A DNA stretch of 64,000 nt from Actinobacteria bacterium 69-20 (GCA_001897425.1 MKSW01000002.1:1-64000), one strand, 5' to 3'. Positions 24,979 through 38,913 are shown, numbered from the stretch's first letter. Program-made: numbers and translations. The notes: generated by a model from the letters alone, not told the origin.

Positions 24979-26610
24979 CTACGGCCGGGTGAGCGCGTCG
25001 ACGAGTTCCGCGGCGTCGTGCACCGCGTCCATCAACGCACCGACGTTGCGTTTGGTTCCGCGCGTCGGTTCCAGCGTAGGGATGCGGACCAGCGAGTCGC
25101 GGCCGACATCGAATATGACGGAGTCCCAGGACGCGGCCGCCAGCCGGTCGCTGTACTCCTTCACGCACCGGCCCCGGAAATACGCACGCGTGTCCTCCGG
25201 GGGTTCGACCATCGCCCGCCGGACGGCGTCCTCGGTGACTAGGCGCCGCATCGACCCGCGGGACACCAGCCGGTTGTACAGGCCCTTGTCGAGTCGGACG
25301 TCGGAATACTGCAGGTCGACCATCGCCAGTCGCGGCGCCGCCCAGCCGAGTCCGTCCCGGGTCCGGAAGCCTTCCAGCAGACGGAGTTTCGCCGGCCAAT
25401 CGAGTTGATCGGCCAGCTCCATCGGATCGCGTTCCAGCGCGTCCAGAACGTCGAGCCATCTCTGAAGGACGAGCGATGTTTCACGATCAACGTCATCGCC
25501 GTACCGATCCGCGACGAAACCGGCGGCCGCCTCGGCGTAGGCGCGTTGGATGTCCAGACCGCGGGCGGTGCGCCCGTCGGCCAGCGGAACCGCCGCCGCC
25601 AGCGACGGATCGTGCGAGATCGCGTGCACCGCCGCCACGGGCTGCGCCAGCGCCACCGACGGCAGCGGCCAGCCCTGTTCGATCATGGACAGCACCAGCG
25701 CCGTCGTGCCGACCTTCAGATAGGTGGCCAGTTCCGCCAGGTTCGCGTCACCGATGATCACGTGGAGTCGGCGGTATTTCCCGGGATCGGAGTGCGGCTC
25801 GTCGCGGGTGTTGATGATGCCGCGCTTGAGCGTTGTCTCCAGACCCACCTCGACCTCGATGTAGTCCGAGCGCTGGCCGAGCTGGAACCCGGCGGTCTGC
25901 CCGGCCGGACCGATACCGACCCGGCCGGCGCCGGTGATCACCTGCCGGGACGCGAAGAACGGCGTGAGGCCGGCTACCAGCACACCGAACGGCGTCTCGC
26001 GCAGGCACAGATAGTTCTCGTGCGTCCCGTACGAGGCGCCCTTCCCGTCGACATTGTTCTTGTAGAGGTGCAGCTGCTTCGCGCCGGGGACGGATCCGGC
26101 GAGGCGGGCGGCCTCCTCCATCACGCGCTCACCGGCCTTGTCGTAGATCACGGCGTCGGTCGGATTGGTGGCTTCCGGAGCGGAGAACTCGGGGTGCGCG
26201 TGGTCGACGTACAGCCTCGCGCCGTTGGACAGGATGACGTTGGCCGAACCGATGTCGTCGATATCGGGCTCCACGGCGGGGCCGAAGAGGCTGGACAGGT
26301 CGTAGCCGCGGGCGTCGCGCAGCGGCGATTCGACCTCGTAGTCCCACCGGGCGCGCCGGGCGCGCGGCGCGGCGACCGATGCGGCGTAGGCCAACACCAC
26401 CTGCGTGGAGGTGACGACCGGGTTCGCCGACGGGTCGCCCGGCACGGAGATGCCGTATTCGACCTCGGTGCCGACGATGCGCCGTGCCGTCAGCCCGAGC
26501 GTGTCCGGACGTTGGTCGTTCCGATGGTCCGTGCCGGGTGCTGCGCCGTCGGTAGATGCTGCTCCATCGATCTCCACACCGACGAATCTAGCGGTCTCGG
26601 TGTCCGCCAC
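24979..26610 (-). CDS. dop: Pup deamidase/depupylase Dop
   Basis: A 543-residue PafA paralogue that deamidates the Pup C-terminal Gln and removes Pup from conjugates. The conserved N-terminal [23 protein letters not shown] (near residue 43), [21 protein letters not shown] and [24 protein letters not shown] segments are all present, and a Dop-specific loop follows the first strand. The first 40 residues are an unusual hydrophilic extension ([15 protein letters not shown]...), which may mean the true start is further in; GTG at 26610 is retained. It precedes pup by 129 bases, with no gene between. Confidence 0.95.
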   Translation of the reverse strand: MADTETARFVGVEIDGAASTDGAAPGTDHRNDQRPDTLGLTARRIVGTEVEYGISVPGDPSANPVVTSTQVVLAYAASVAAPRARRARWDYEVESPLRDARGYDLSSLFGPAVEPDIDDIGSANVILSNGARLYVDHAHPEFSAPEATNPTDAVIYDKAGERVMEEAARLAGSVPGAKQLHLYKNNVDGKGASYGTHENYLCLRETPFGVLVAGLTPFFASRQVITGAGRVGIGPAGQTAGFQLGQRSDYIEVEVGLETTLKRGIINTRDEPHSDPGKYRRLHVIIGDANLAELATYLKVGTTALVLSMIEQGWPLPSVALAQPVAAVHAISHDPSLAAAVPLADGRTARGLDIQRAYAEAAAGFVADRYGDDVDRETSLVLQRWLDVLDALERDPMELADQLDWPAKLRLLEGFRTRDGLGWAAPRLAMVDLQYSDVRLDKGLYNRLVSRGSMRRLVTEDAVRRAMVEPPEDTRAYFRGRCVKEYSDRLAAASWDSVIFDVGRDSLVRIPTLEPTRGTKRNVGALMDAVHDAAELVDALTRP

Positions 26611-26649
26611 CGTGCGGTCGGGGGCGCAGGGCCGAACAGGCGTCGTGCG

Positions 26650-28311
26650 CTACAGGTACTGGCCCGTGGAGGAGGCGGTGTCGATGGCGCGGGAGCCCTC
26701 GGACTGCTTGCCGGAGACAAGCGTCCGGATGTAGACGATGCGCTCGCCCTTCTTGCCGGAGATTCGCGCCCAGTCGTCGGGGTTCGTGGTGTTCGGCAGA
26801 TCCTCGTTCTCCGTGAACTCGTCCGCGATCGCCGACAGCAGGTGCGCCAGTTGCAGCCCCTCACTGCCGGATTCGATGCGCGCCTTGATCGCCGACTTCT
26901 TCGCGCGATCCACGATGTTCTGGATCATCGCGCCGGAGTTGAAGTCCTTGAAGTACAGCACTTCCTTGTCGCCGTTGGCGTAGGTGACCTCCAGGAACCG
27001 GTTGTCGTCGTCCTCGACGTACATGCGCTCCACGGTGTGCTGGATCATCGCGGCGACGGTCGCCTCTCGGTCGCCGTCGAATTCGGCGAGATCGTCCGCG
27101 GAGAGCGGTAGGTCAGCCGTCAGGTACTTCGCGAAGATGTCGCGCGCCGCCTCCGCGTCCGGCCGTTCGATCTTGATCTTCACATCGAGCCGGCCCGGCC
27201 GCAGGATGGCCGGGTCGATCATGTCCTCACGGTTGGAGGCGCCGATTATGATGACGTTCTCCAACCCCTCCACACCGTCGATCTCGCTGAGCAATTGCGG
27301 CACGATGGTCGTCTCCACGTCCGAGGACACCCCGGAACCGCGGGTGCGGAAGACCGAGTCCATCTCGTCGAAGAACACGATCACCGGGGTCCCCTCCGAG
27401 GCCTTCTCCCGCGCCCGCTGGAAGATCAGCCGGATCGTCCGTTCCGTTTCGCCGACGTACTTGTTCAGCAGCTCCGGGCCCTTGATGTTCAGGAAGTAGC
27501 TGGTGACCTTCTCGCCGCCCCGCGCCTCCGCGACCTGCTTCGCCAGCGAGTTCGCCACCGCCTTCGCGATGAGCGTCTTGCCGCACCCTGGCGGCCCGTA
27601 GAGCAGCACGCCCTTCGGGGGGCGGAGCTTGTACTGCGCGAACAGTTCGGCGTGCAGGAACGGGAGTTCCACGGCGTCGCGGATCTGTTCGATCTGCCGG
27701 GTCAGGCCGCCGATATCGGCGTAGGAGACGTCCGGAACCTCTTCCAGGACGAGGTCCTCCACCTCGGCCTTGGGGATCCGCTCGTAGGCGTAGCCGACCT
27801 TGGTGTCGACGAGCAGGGAATCGCCGGGCTTGAGCGGCGACTCGAGCAGCGGTTCGGCGAGGTGCACGATCCGCTCCTCGTCGGCGTGCCCGACCACGAG
27901 CGCGCGGTCGCCGCCGATCAACTCGCGCAGCGACGCGACCTCCCCGGTGCGGTCGAATGCGGTGGCCTCGACAACCGTCAGCGCTTCGTTGAGCCGGAGC
28001 TGTTGGCCGCGGCGCAGCTCGCCGACCTCCACGGTCGGCGACACGGTGAGCCGCATGCGGCGCCCGCCGGTGTACACCTCGACCGTGCCGTCCGGCCCTG
28101 CCGCCAGGAACACTCCGTAGCCGCTGGGGGGCTGCGCCAGCCGGTCCACTTCCTCCCGGAGTTCCAGCAGTTGCGCGCGGGCCTCGCGGAGCGTGATGAC
28201 GAGCTTCTCGTTCCGTTCCGCAAGCGCGTTGATACGCTCCTGCGCCTCGTCGAGCTGCCGCCGAAGTGGGTGTGGACCGCCACCGGCGACCGTGGAATCA
28301 CTGTGGGTCAC
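26650..28311 (-). CDS. mpa: Mycobacterial proteasome ATPase Mpa/ARC
   Basis: A 553-residue AAA unfoldase that captures pupylated proteins and feeds them to PrcAB. Order: N-terminal coiled coil (about residues 12-55) that binds Pup, two OB folds (about 60-200), AAA domain with Walker A GPPGCGKT and Walker [11 protein letters not shown], and a C-terminal extension ending in GQYL, the motif that docks into pockets of the alpha ring. A GGGGAGG ribosome site supports GTG at 28311; a longer in-frame start at 28350 is less likely. Spacing to dop is 39 bases, so the genes probably form one transcript with pup-prcB-prcA. Confidence 0.97.
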   Translation of the reverse strand: MTHSDSTVAGGGPHPLRRQLDEAQERINALAERNEKLVITLREARAQLLELREEVDRLAQPPSGYGVFLAAGPDGTVEVYTGGRRMRLTVSPTVEVGELRRGQQLRLNEALTVVEATAFDRTGEVASLRELIGGDRALVVGHADEERIVHLAEPLLESPLKPGDSLLVDTKVGYAYERIPKAEVEDLVLEEVPDVSYADIGGLTRQIEQIRDAVELPFLHAELFAQYKLRPPKGVLLYGPPGCGKTLIAKAVANSLAKQVAEARGGEKVTSYFLNIKGPELLNKYVGETERTIRLIFQRAREKASEGTPVIVFFDEMDSVFRTRGSGVSSDVETTIVPQLLSEIDGVEGLENVIIIGASNREDMIDPAILRPGRLDVKIKIERPDAEAARDIFAKYLTADLPLSADDLAEFDGDREATVAAMIQHTVERMYVEDDDNRFLEVTYANGDKEVLYFKDFNSGAMIQNIVDRAKKSAIKARIESGSEGLQLAHLLSAIADEFTENEDLPNTTNPDDWARISGKKGERIVYIRTLVSGKQSEGSRAIDTASSTGQYL

Positions 28312-28432
28312 CTGGAATCCTCCCCTAGTCTCACCCGAATGCCCCCTCACGAACCTGCTCTCACCCTACTCGGGGGCGGCTCGCAGCTCGGGTCATCACG
28401 CCGGCCCGCGCGCCGTCATCGCATCGGCGTCG

Positions 28433-29323
<891 letters not shown>

Positions 29324-29339
29324 TCAACGGCGCTGCCGC

Positions 29340-30494
29340 TCAATCTGGACGCCGGCGGTGCGGGCCGGCGCTCGCACGGTCGATATCGGCGCGCGTCACC
29401 ACGCCTCGTACGGTCCCGTCCTCCCCCAGCAAGGCGATGAAGGGCAGCTGCATTTCGGCGACGCGTTCAATGACGTCGCGCGGGTCCTCGCGGGGCGACA
29501 CGATCATCCCAGGTTCCAGCGGGGTCACCGCCGCCCATGACGCTGTGTCGGGGCCGGGCACTGCGGGGGCCGCCACGCGGCTCCGGTCCACGACGCCGAC
29601 GGCACGACCGTCGGAGGCCGTCACCACGACGACGATATCGGCCGGGAGCGCGAGCGCCGCCGCCAGCGGCTCCGTCACGGCCATCGGGACCACGCGGCGT
29701 GCCACGGCGGACAACGGCATCCCCGACGGCCACCCCCGAGCCGCGGTGGACGGGCGTTCCGCCCACGCCCCCGCGGCGACGAACGCCGCCATCACGAGCA
29801 CGATCGCGGCCTGCAGGAGGCCGGGACGGGTGCCGGATCTCAGGAACAGGCCGGCCCAGACGATGAGCGCCGCCGCCACCAGGAACCCGCCGGCGACGCC
29901 GACGATGGTGCCGGCGCGCCGCCGCCGCGAGACCTTCCAGATCAAGGCCCTGGTCACCCGGCCGCCGTCGAGCGGCAGGGCCGGCAGGATGTTGAACACG
30001 GCCACGATGGCGTTCGCAACTGCCAACTCGATCAGGATGAGCCAGCCGATGGTCCGCACTTCGGTCACGCCCATCAGCAGCCAGCAGCCCACGGCCAACA
30101 GTGCGGACACGGCCGGCCCGGCGCCGGCGATCAGGGCCTCCTCGGTGGCCGACGCCGGGGACCGCTCGAGCTCTGACACGCCCCCGACCAGGTACAGCCG
30201 CACCTCGCGGACGCCGATGCCGAACACCCGTGCCACCAGGCAGTGCCCGAGCTCGTGCGCGAGGACACTCAGCGCCAGCAGCACCGCCAACGCGACGGAC
30301 ACGACCGCGGCACCGAGCGAGGTGATCCGTGGGATCAGTTGCAACACCACGGGAGTCGCGAGCGCGACGATCAACACCACTGATAGGAACCAGGACGGGG
30401 CGACGACGATGTCGATGCCGGCGATGCGCGCCAGCCGCACCGCGCCGACACCGGCCGGCCGCTGCCGCCGCTTGGTACGTTCGCCGACCGCCAC
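29340..30494 (-). CDS. M50 site-2 protease family protein with CBS-like tail
   Basis: A 384-residue membrane metalloprotease of the site-2 type. The zinc motif HELGH is at residues 80-84 inside a membrane helix, and the third ligand is the Asp of NILPALPLDGGR (Asp176). After about six membrane segments, residues 255-384 form a CBS-domain-like cytoplasmic region (PFIALLGEDGTVRGVVTRADI), as in the CBS-containing M50 subgroup. Such enzymes cleave within membrane segments of regulators, and the CBS part may sense nucleotides. GTG start at 30494. Substrate unknown; mycobacterial homologues sit next to trmI as here. Confidence 0.9.
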   Translation of the reverse strand: MAVGERTKRRQRPAGVGAVRLARIAGIDIVVAPSWFLSVVLIVALATPVVLQLIPRITSLGAAVVSVALAVLLALSVLAHELGHCLVARVFGIGVREVRLYLVGGVSELERSPASATEEALIAGAGPAVSALLAVGCWLLMGVTEVRTIGWLILIELAVANAIVAVFNILPALPLDGGRVTRALIWKVSRRRRAGTIVGVAGGFLVAAALIVWAGLFLRSGTRPGLLQAAIVLVMAAFVAAGAWAERPSTAARGWPSGMPLSAVARRVVPMAVTEPLAAALALPADIVVVVTASDGRAVGVVDRSRVAAPAVPGPDTASWAAVTPLEPGMIVSPREDPRDVIERVAEMQLPFIALLGEDGTVRGVVTRADIDRASAGPHRRRPD

Positions 30495-30560
30495 GTCTCG
30501 AGGGTAGTGGGCGGCGCGCCGCGACCCGCGCTGTCGGTACTAACTCCTACGGTGGTCGTG

Positions 30561-31517
30561 ATGGACGAACACATGACGCCGACAACGCGCACCGTGGCGA
30601 CGGACGACGACTCGGCGCACACGGCCGGGCCGGGACAGCCGATCCAGGCGAGACAGGCGGCGGGGCCGGCTGCCCCGCGGGCGCTCTCGCCGTCTCGCGC
30701 GAACGATTTCAAGTCCTGCCCACTCAAGTTCCGCTATCGCACCATCGACCGAATCCCGGAGCCGCCCTCCGCGGCGGCCGCACGCGGCACGCTGGTGCAC
30801 GCCGTCCTGCAGTACCTCTTCTCCCGGGCCGCCGCGGAACGCACCGAGGCAACAGCCGCCGCGGCCGTCCCGCGGCTGTGGACGGATCTGGTTCGGGGCG
30901 ATCCGGATCTCGCGACGCTGCCGGAGGCCATCGACCTCGACACCTGGTTCGGTGCCGCCCGCGAGCTTCTTGGCCGGTACTTCTCGATGGAGGATCCGGC
31001 TCGCCTGGAGCCCGACGCATGCGAGCTGCGCCTCGAGGTGACGCTGCCCGACGGTGTACCGACGCGTGGTTTCGTCGACCGGTTGGACGTGAGTCCGGGC
31101 GGGCTGATCCGCATCGTCGACTACAAGACCGGGAAGGCGCCGCCCGCGGCGTACGCGGACGACGCACTGTTCCAGCTCAAGTTCTATGCGCTCATGCTGT
31201 ATCGCCTACGCGGCGTGATCGCGGCGCGGCTGCGGCTCATGTACCTCGGCGACGGACGACTGCTGGAATACACGCCGGATGCGGCCGGCCTGGAATCGTT
31301 CGAACGCAGCGTGGTCGCGCTGTGGCGCGCCATCGAACGCGCATCGGCGTCCGGGGATTTTCCCCCACGACGCAGCAAATTGTGCGACTGGTGCTCGTTC
31401 CAGCCGCTGTGCCCCGCGTTCGGCGGCACGCCCCCGCCGTACCCCGTGAGCCCCAGCGATGCTGCGCGTCCCGGTGATGTCGTCCGTCCGGCCGATCCGG
31501 TGCGTCCCGGCGACTGA
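30561..31517 (+). CDS. RecB-family PD-(D/E)XK exonuclease-like protein
   Basis: About 318 residues with the RecB nuclease fold: LSPSRANDFKSCPLKFRYR at the start of the domain, a His-containing helix ARGTLVHAVLQYLF, a catalytic Asp region FVDRLDVSP and the motif IVDYKTGKAP. Near the end is a Cys cluster (KLCDWCSFQPLCPAF) which with the first Cys is typical of the iron-sulfur RecB subgroup (AddB/Cas4-like). It corresponds to M. tuberculosis Rv2119. The start is uncertain: ATG at 30561 is used, ATG at 30573 and an earlier in-frame start at 30507 are possible. The tail is Pro/Val/Arg repeats (RPGDVVRPADPVRPGD). Confidence 0.88.
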   Translation: MDEHMTPTTRTVATDDDSAHTAGPGQPIQARQAAGPAAPRALSPSRANDFKSCPLKFRYRTIDRIPEPPSAAAARGTLVHAVLQYLFSRAAAERTEATAAAAVPRLWTDLVRGDPDLATLPEAIDLDTWFGAARELLGRYFSMEDPARLEPDACELRLEVTLPDGVPTRGFVDRLDVSPGGLIRIVDYKTGKAPPAAYADDALFQLKFYALMLYRLRGVIAARLRLMYLGDGRLLEYTPDAAGLESFERSVVALWRAIERASASGDFPPRRSKLCDWCSFQPLCPAFGGTPPPYPVSPSDAARPGDVVRPADPVRPGD

Positions 31518-31566
31518 GGCCATCCCGGCCGCACCGGGGCTCATCAACCGGATTAGGGTCCTGGGT

Positions 31567-32400
31567 GTGACGGCCGCTTCCACCGTGCCCACCCCCCGCG
31601 CGTACTACGAGCCGCTGGGCGCCGGACGCTTTCGGTCCACCGTGCATGCGCAGGGGGCCTGGGCGCAGGAGCACCAGCACATGGCGCCGGTGTCGGGGCT
31701 GCTGGTTCGCGCCATCGAACAGTGCGCGCCGCGGGACGATCTGCTCGTCTCCCGGGTGGCGTTCGACATCCTCGGCGTGATCCCCACCGGCGAGGTCGAG
31801 GTCCGCGCCTCGGTGATCCGGCCCGGCCGCACCATCGAGTTGGTCGAAGCGGAGATGACGGCCGGCGGCCGGGTCGTGGTGCGCGCGACGGCGTGGCGGC
31901 TGGCCACGTCCGACACCAGCGAGATTGCGGGCAGCTTCGTCGATGTGCTTCCCGGGCCGGATCACGGCGCCCCGTGGCACGGCACCGGAATCTGGGGCGG
32001 CGGGTTCATCCGCACGCTGGATTTCCGCGTTCTTCCGGGGTGGAAACCCGGACGCGGCCGGGTGTGGATCCGCACGGACGTGGACCTCGTCGATGGCGCG
32101 CCGTCATCGACCCTGGCGAAGTACTTCAGCCTCATCGATACGGCGAACGGGATCGCCGTGCGCGCGGATCCGGCGACGTTGCTCTTCCCGAACACGGATC
32201 TGACGGTGCACCTGGTGCGCCGGCCGGTCGGCCCGTGGGTGGGATTCGACACCACCGTCTCCTTCGGGGCGGACGGTATCGGGCTGACATCGTCGGTGCT
32301 GCATGATGTTTCGGGCCCGGTCGGCCGCGCCGCGCAAACCCTCACGCTGCGGCCGATCGGCACCGTCCGCCCGCCGCCGGAGGCACCGTTCGCCACCTGA
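31567..32400 (+). CDS. Thioesterase-family (double hotdog) protein
   Basis: A 277-residue protein made of two hotdog-like halves, resembling acyl-CoA thioesterase-like proteins of the TesB/4HBT type found in mycolic-acid bacteria (compare Rv2120c-adjacent neighbourhoods). The first half includes GAWAQEHQHMAPVSGLLVRAIEQ and VSRVAFDILGVIPTGEVEVRASVIRPGRTIELVEAEM, the second DVDLVDGAPSSTLAKYFSLIDTANG. It would hydrolyse or bind acyl-CoA; specificity cannot be told. GTG at 31567 is chosen because hotdog homology starts soon after. The stop converges on hisG, with a short hairpin between. Confidence 0.8.
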   Translation: MTAASTVPTPRAYYEPLGAGRFRSTVHAQGAWAQEHQHMAPVSGLLVRAIEQCAPRDDLLVSRVAFDILGVIPTGEVEVRASVIRPGRTIELVEAEMTAGGRVVVRATAWRLATSDTSEIAGSFVDVLPGPDHGAPWHGTGIWGGGFIRTLDFRVLPGWKPGRGRVWIRTDVDLVDGAPSSTLAKYFSLIDTANGIAVRADPATLLFPNTDLTVHLVRRPVGPWVGFDTTVSFGADGIGLTSSVLHDVSGPVGRAAQTLTLRPIGTVRPPPEAPFAT

Positions 32401-32403
32401 GCG

Positions 32404-32423
32404 GGCTGTATCCGGCTACAGCC
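32404..32423. terminator. Hairpin between convergent thioesterase gene and hisG
   Basis: GGCTGTA (32404-32410) and TACAGCC (32417-32423) form a perfect 7-base stem with a six-base loop. It spans the hisG stop codon and lies four bases after the thioesterase stop. There is no T run, so it is a weak bidirectional terminator candidate. Confidence 0.4.
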
Positions 32424-33264
32424 GGCACGACCGGATGTCGGATGCCAGAATCGCCTTCGCGCCGAGGGCGGCGAGCGCGTCCATCACCGGATTCGCCTCC
32501 GCGCGCAGCACCATCGCACGGACCGCGACCCACTCGGGGTCGCCGAGCGGCGACACGGTCGGCGACTCCAAGCCCGGCGTGATCGCACTCGCCTCGTGCA
32601 GCAGCGCCCGCGGGCAGTTGTAGTCGAGCATCAGGTACTGCTGCGCGAACACGACGCCCCTCAGCCGGTCGACCACCTGCGCGGCGGCCGGGCTGAGCTC
32701 GGCGTCGCTGCCGCGCGCGATCACAATCGCCTCGGACTCGCAGATCACCGCACCGAACGGCACCAGCGCGTGCTGTTGCAGAGTGCGGCCGGAACCGACC
32801 ACGTCGGCGATCGCGTCGGCCACACCGAGTTGCACGGAGATCTCCACCGCGCCGTCGAGCCGGATGACCTGCGCCGTGACGCCGTGCTCGCGGAGGTAGC
32901 CGGTGACGATGTTCTCGTAGGCGGTGCCGACGCGCACCCCTTGCAGGTCCGCCACCGCCCAGTCCCGTCCCTCCGGCGCGGCGAAACGGAAGCTGGACTG
33001 GCCGAATCCGAGCCCGAGCACCTCCCGCACCGGCGCCTCCGAGTCGATGGTCAGGTCCCGGCCGGTGATGCCCAGGTCGAGATCGCCGGACCCGACGTAG
33101 ACCGCAATGTCCCTGGGGCGCAGGAAGAAGAACTCGACCCCGTTCGCCGAGTCCAGGACCGTCAGGTCCCGGCCGTCATGCCGCCCTCGGTAGCCCGCCT
33201 CCCGGAGCATCTCGGCGGCGGACTCGGACAACGTGCCCTTGTTCGGAACGGCGACTCGCAACAT
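32416..33264 (-). CDS. hisG: ATP phosphoribosyltransferase HisG (long form)
   Basis: A 282-residue enzyme for the first step of histidine biosynthesis: ATP plus PRPP gives phosphoribosyl-ATP. It begins [20 protein letters not shown]; the PRPP-binding region is in the middle ([11 protein letters not shown]), and a C-terminal ACT-like regulatory domain (from about 210) marks the hexameric long form that histidine inhibits without HisZ. The ATG at 33264 matches the conserved start; the in-frame extension [12 protein letters not shown] upstream at 33300 is unlikely. hisE lies 248 bases upstream; the intervening leader carries an overlapping histidine-rich frame. Confidence 0.95.
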   Translation of the reverse strand: MLRVAVPNKGTLSESAAEMLREAGYRGRHDGRDLTVLDSANGVEFFFLRPRDIAVYVGSGDLDLGITGRDLTIDSEAPVREVLGLGFGQSSFRFAAPEGRDWAVADLQGVRVGTAYENIVTGYLREHGVTAQVIRLDGAVEISVQLGVADAIADVVGSGRTLQQHALVPFGAVICESEAIVIARGSDAELSPAAAQVVDRLRGVVFAQQYLMLDYNCPRALLHEASAITPGLESPTVSPLGDPEWVAVRAMVLRAEANPVMDALAALGAKAILASDIRSCRL

Positions 33265-33379
33265 GGTGTGTCCTTCGTGGGTGATGGCCTGGTAGCTCAT
33301 GGCTTGCTAGCTGACGACACTGCGGGTGGTGATTTCTGCGGGTGGTGGCTTCTGGGGGTGTGAAGGCCCGGCTGGCCAT
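33176..33379 (-). CDS. Histidine-rich small reading frame overlapping hisG (candidate leader peptide)
   Basis: A 67-codon frame starts at ATG 33379 and runs into hisG in another frame. Its middle reads [19 protein letters not shown] then RRTHH: seven histidines within about 25 codons, the last pair exactly over the hisG start. This is the pattern expected of a histidine-sensing leader that couples ribosome stalling to hisG translation. The start codon lies in a small hairpin (33377-33393). The ribosome site is weak. It may be a chance result of CACCAC repeats. Confidence 0.35.
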   Translation of the reverse strand: MASRAFTPPEATTRRNHHPQCRQLASHELPGHHPRRTHHVASRRSEQGHVVRVRRRDAPGGGLPRAA

Positions 33380-33393
33380 AGGTTTCGCCTATG
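33377..33393 (-). promoter_or_regulatory. Hairpin covering the start of the histidine-rich frame
   Basis: CATAGG (33377-33382) and CCTATG (33388-33393) form a perfect six-base stem with a five-base loop in the hisE-hisG spacer. On the minus strand the stem includes the ATG of the histidine-rich frame. One arm is part of a CGTCATA word (33390-33396), so the hairpin may be incidental. Confidence 0.35.
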
Positions 33394-33512
33394 ACGACGT
33401 TCGCCGCAGCCAACCGCGGGATGCTCGTCGACGAACGGGATCACGGCCGCGGTGGCGCCGACACCCCGCCGGGGCGGCGACCGACGCGGCGGGAGGTGCT
33501 CCGCGCGGCCGC

Positions 33513-33794
33513 CTACAGATGCCGGTAGACCTGCTCCAGGCCGATGCCGCGGCCGATCATGATGACCTGCATGCGGTAGATCAGCTGCGACAGTTCCAGA
33601 GCGAGCGCGTCGTCGTCCTCGTGTTCAGCGGCGAGCCAGACTTCGCCGGCCTCCTCCAAGACCTTCTTGCCCTGCGCGTGGACGCCCGCGTCCAACGCCG
33701 CCACGGTGCCGGACCCGGCCGGCCGGGTGGCCGCGCGGTCCGAGAGCTCCGCGAACAGGCTGTCGAAGGTCTTCACGACATGCCATTCTTCCAT
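33513..33794 (-). CDS. hisE: Phosphoribosyl-ATP pyrophosphohydrolase HisE
   Basis: A 93-residue all-helical MazG-like enzyme for the second step of histidine biosynthesis, hydrolysing phosphoribosyl-ATP to the AMP form. Key segment: [38 protein letters not shown] with the metal-binding Glu/Asp residues. Length equals that of the M. tuberculosis protein (93). ATG at 33794 fits; GTG at 33776 ([11 protein letters not shown]) is an alternative. It is a stand-alone HisE, not fused to HisI, and is upstream of hisG as in mycobacteria. Confidence 0.94.
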   Translation of the reverse strand: MEEWHVVKTFDSLFAELSDRAATRPAGSGTVAALDAGVHAQGKKVLEEAGEVWLAAEHEDDDALALELSQLIYRMQVIMIGRGIGLEQVYRHL

Positions 33795-33820
33795 CCCGCA
33801 CGCCGTAGGCTCACAGCACC

Positions 33821-34399
33821 ATGTCCGCACCCACCCCCGCGTCTGCCATCGGAGATGACGGTGTTTTGAACCGCGTGCGGGCCCGGACCACGTTCGCCGG
33901 CCTCACGATGATGTGTGTCACCGCCCTGTTCGCGCTGACGGGCTGGGTGTGGCCGGCATGGCTCGCCGGCGGGCCGGGCATGGCGATCGGCGTCGTGGTG
34001 GTGGGTGCTGTCGGTGGCCTGGGGCTCGTGTTGCTGCGTCGAGCCCGTCTCTGGGGCGTGGCGGCCGTGCGTGCTTCCTCCTGGGCGGGCGACCTCGGCG
34101 GTCCGGGATGGGTGAAGGCCGTGTGCGGGCAGGCACGGCCGATGCGGCGGAACTCGGGCCCACCGATGCTGCGCCGAGTCAGCAAGCACGCGCAGATTGT
34201 GCTGCCGCTGAGGGCGCAATCGGGTCCGCTCTCCGCGGGCGAAGCCGTCATGGTCCATGCCAGAGCGGATGCCCTGGCGCCCACGCGCGACGACGATCTG
34301 TTGGTCTACGCCGTCACGGCGCGCGGCCCGATCCTGATCGGTCGGCCGGCCGACGGCGTGCTCTTCGTCGCGGATCGGTGGACCTTCGCGGCACTGTGA
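33821..34399 (+). CDS. Hypothetical membrane protein
   Basis: A 192-residue protein with two adjacent membrane helices (about residues 25-72) and a soluble C-terminal domain of about 110 residues. The soluble part ends [35 protein letters not shown] and is beta-rich; no catalytic motif is seen. It is divergent from hisE with a 26-base gap and converges on uvrA with 34 bases. I do not recognise the family; a small PH-like or NfeD-like soluble domain is possible but unproven. Confidence 0.75.
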   Translation: MSAPTPASAIGDDGVLNRVRARTTFAGLTMMCVTALFALTGWVWPAWLAGGPGMAIGVVVVGAVGGLGLVLLRRARLWGVAAVRASSWAGDLGGPGWVKAVCGQARPMRRNSGPPMLRRVSKHAQIVLPLRAQSGPLSAGEAVMVHARADALAPTRDDDLLVYAVTARGPILIGRPADGVLFVADRWTFAAL

Positions 34400-34433
34400 G
34401 GCCGGGCGCGGCGCCTTGCGGATGGTTCCGGCG

Positions 34434-37544
<3,111 letters not shown>

Positions 37545-37629
37545 GATGACCCATGCTATGCGTGCCCACCGACAGCCCCGAATCCGCGCAGGTTGCGTCC
37601 CCGTCCGCCGGGGATGCGAGTATGACGAT

Positions 37630-38706
37630 GTGTCCGCGCATCGCCCCGATCCGATCCGCTGGGGCCTCGTCGGGTACGGGCCCGGCGGGCGAACCTTCCA
37701 TGCGCCGCTCATCGCCGCGGCGGGCGGAATCGATCTGTGCGCGGTCGTCACGACGGACCCGGAGCGGCGCGCCGCGGTCGCCCGGGATCATCCGGGGGCG
37801 ATCTGTGTGTCAAGCCTCGCCGATCTGCCCGCGCTCGGCGTCACCGCGGTGACGATCTCCACGCCCCCAGCGACCCATGTGCCGCTCGCGCTCGCCGCGA
37901 TCGACCTGGGGTTGCACGTCGTGGTGGACAAGCCGTTCGCGCTCACCGCCGCCGAGGCGACCGCGGCGGGCGCGGCCGCGCAGGCCGCACACGTCGTGCT
38001 CGTGCCGTACCAGAACCGTCGCTGGGACGGCGATTTCCGCACGGTCACGGCGCTGACGCGCGCCGGCCGGCTCGGTGCGGTGCATCGCTTCGAGTCCCGG
38101 CTGGACCGCTGCCGCGCGGTGAAACCCGGTTGGTCGTCGGACGTCTCGGCCGGCGGCGGCCTGCTGCTGGACCTCGGACCGCACCTCGTCGACCAGGCGC
38201 TGCAGCTCCTCGGCCCGGTGCGCACCGTCCATGCCTGGCTGGACACGGTTCGCGACGGCGCAGCCGCCGAGGACAGCGTCATACTCGATCTGGCGCACGA
38301 CGGTGGCGCGCACAGCACTCTCGTCGCGTCCCTCGCGGCACCCGCGCCCGGGCCGCGATTCCTGGTGCAAGGGTCGCGGGCTGGCCTGCGCATCGAGGGT
38401 TTCGACGGGCAGGAGGCGCAGCTCAAGGCAGGGCTCTCACCGGCAATGCCGGGTATCTCGTGGGGCGTCGATGACGAGCGGAGCGCCCGGCTGTTCGAGG
38501 CGGACGGCGGCGCGGTGGACCTGCCTCTCGAGCGCGGCCGATGGGACACGTTCTATCCGGCGGTGGCGTCGGCGATCACGGACGGCACTCCCCCGCCCGT
38601 CGTTACCTCGGATGCAGTAGCGACCGCCCGTGTGATCGATGCGGCTCGGGCGTCGGCGCGAACCGGACGTGATGTTCCTCTGGGCGGCGAGTCGTCATCC
38701 GGGTGA
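37630..38706 (+). CDS. Gfo/Idh/MocA family oxidoreductase
   Basis: A 358-residue NAD(P)-dependent oxidoreductase. The Rossmann motif is [17 protein letters not shown] at the N-terminus, the family EKP-like motif is [11 protein letters not shown], and the C-terminal alpha/beta sheet domain includes [21 protein letters not shown] with the conserved Gly/Asp/His set. Such enzymes oxidise or epimerise sugars, inositols or related polyols; the substrate cannot be told. GTG at 37630 puts the Rossmann motif at the usual distance. It is divergent from uvrA with an 85-base gap that contains a CGTCATA word at 37621. Confidence 0.88.
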   Translation: MSAHRPDPIRWGLVGYGPGGRTFHAPLIAAAGGIDLCAVVTTDPERRAAVARDHPGAICVSSLADLPALGVTAVTISTPPATHVPLALAAIDLGLHVVVDKPFALTAAEATAAGAAAQAAHVVLVPYQNRRWDGDFRTVTALTRAGRLGAVHRFESRLDRCRAVKPGWSSDVSAGGGLLLDLGPHLVDQALQLLGPVRTVHAWLDTVRDGAAAEDSVILDLAHDGGAHSTLVASLAAPAPGPRFLVQGSRAGLRIEGFDGQEAQLKAGLSPAMPGISWGVDDERSARLFEADGGAVDLPLERGRWDTFYPAVASAITDGTPPPVVTSDAVATARVIDAARASARTGRDVPLGGESSSG

Positions 38707-38789
38707 TTTTCCGACCCGCGGCGTGGCGGAGGTTGTCGCGACCGGGAGTTGTCGCTACAGTGGCATTACTAACGCATTACCAATGTTGG

Positions 38790-38913
38790 CAATCACATGA
38801 CGGTCACCTGGTAGTGCGCGAGGCAGACTGTAAGGCGGCTGTGAGGGCGTACACGGCTGCTATCCCGCGGTGACGGGGCTGGCGATTCCGCTGGCCCCGT
38901 CACTGATTTTTTC
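38790..38913 (+). ncRNA. Candidate small RNA ending at an intrinsic terminator
   Basis: A terminator with a real T run is unusual in this window and stands 164 bases beyond the nearest upstream stop codon. Promoter-like AT-rich repeats lie about 100 bases before it. A transcript of roughly 120 bases would start near 38785-38795. No known RNA family was recognised by eye. It may simply be the long 3' end of the oxidoreductase transcript. Confidence 0.3.
38870..38913 (+). terminator. Strong intrinsic terminator
   Basis: GTGACGGGGC (38870-38879) pairs perfectly with GCCCCGTCAC (38894-38903), loop of 14 bases, followed by TGATTTTTTC. The 10-base GC-rich stem with a run of six T makes it the clearest rho-independent terminator in the window, oriented rightward. 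Confidence 0.88.

Noticed and set aside
37546-37629. Longer N-terminus for the Gfo/Idh oxidoreductase starting at 37546
   Set aside because: It would overlap or abut the uvrA start and place about 28 Arg-rich residues before the Rossmann motif; GTG at 37630 fits the family.
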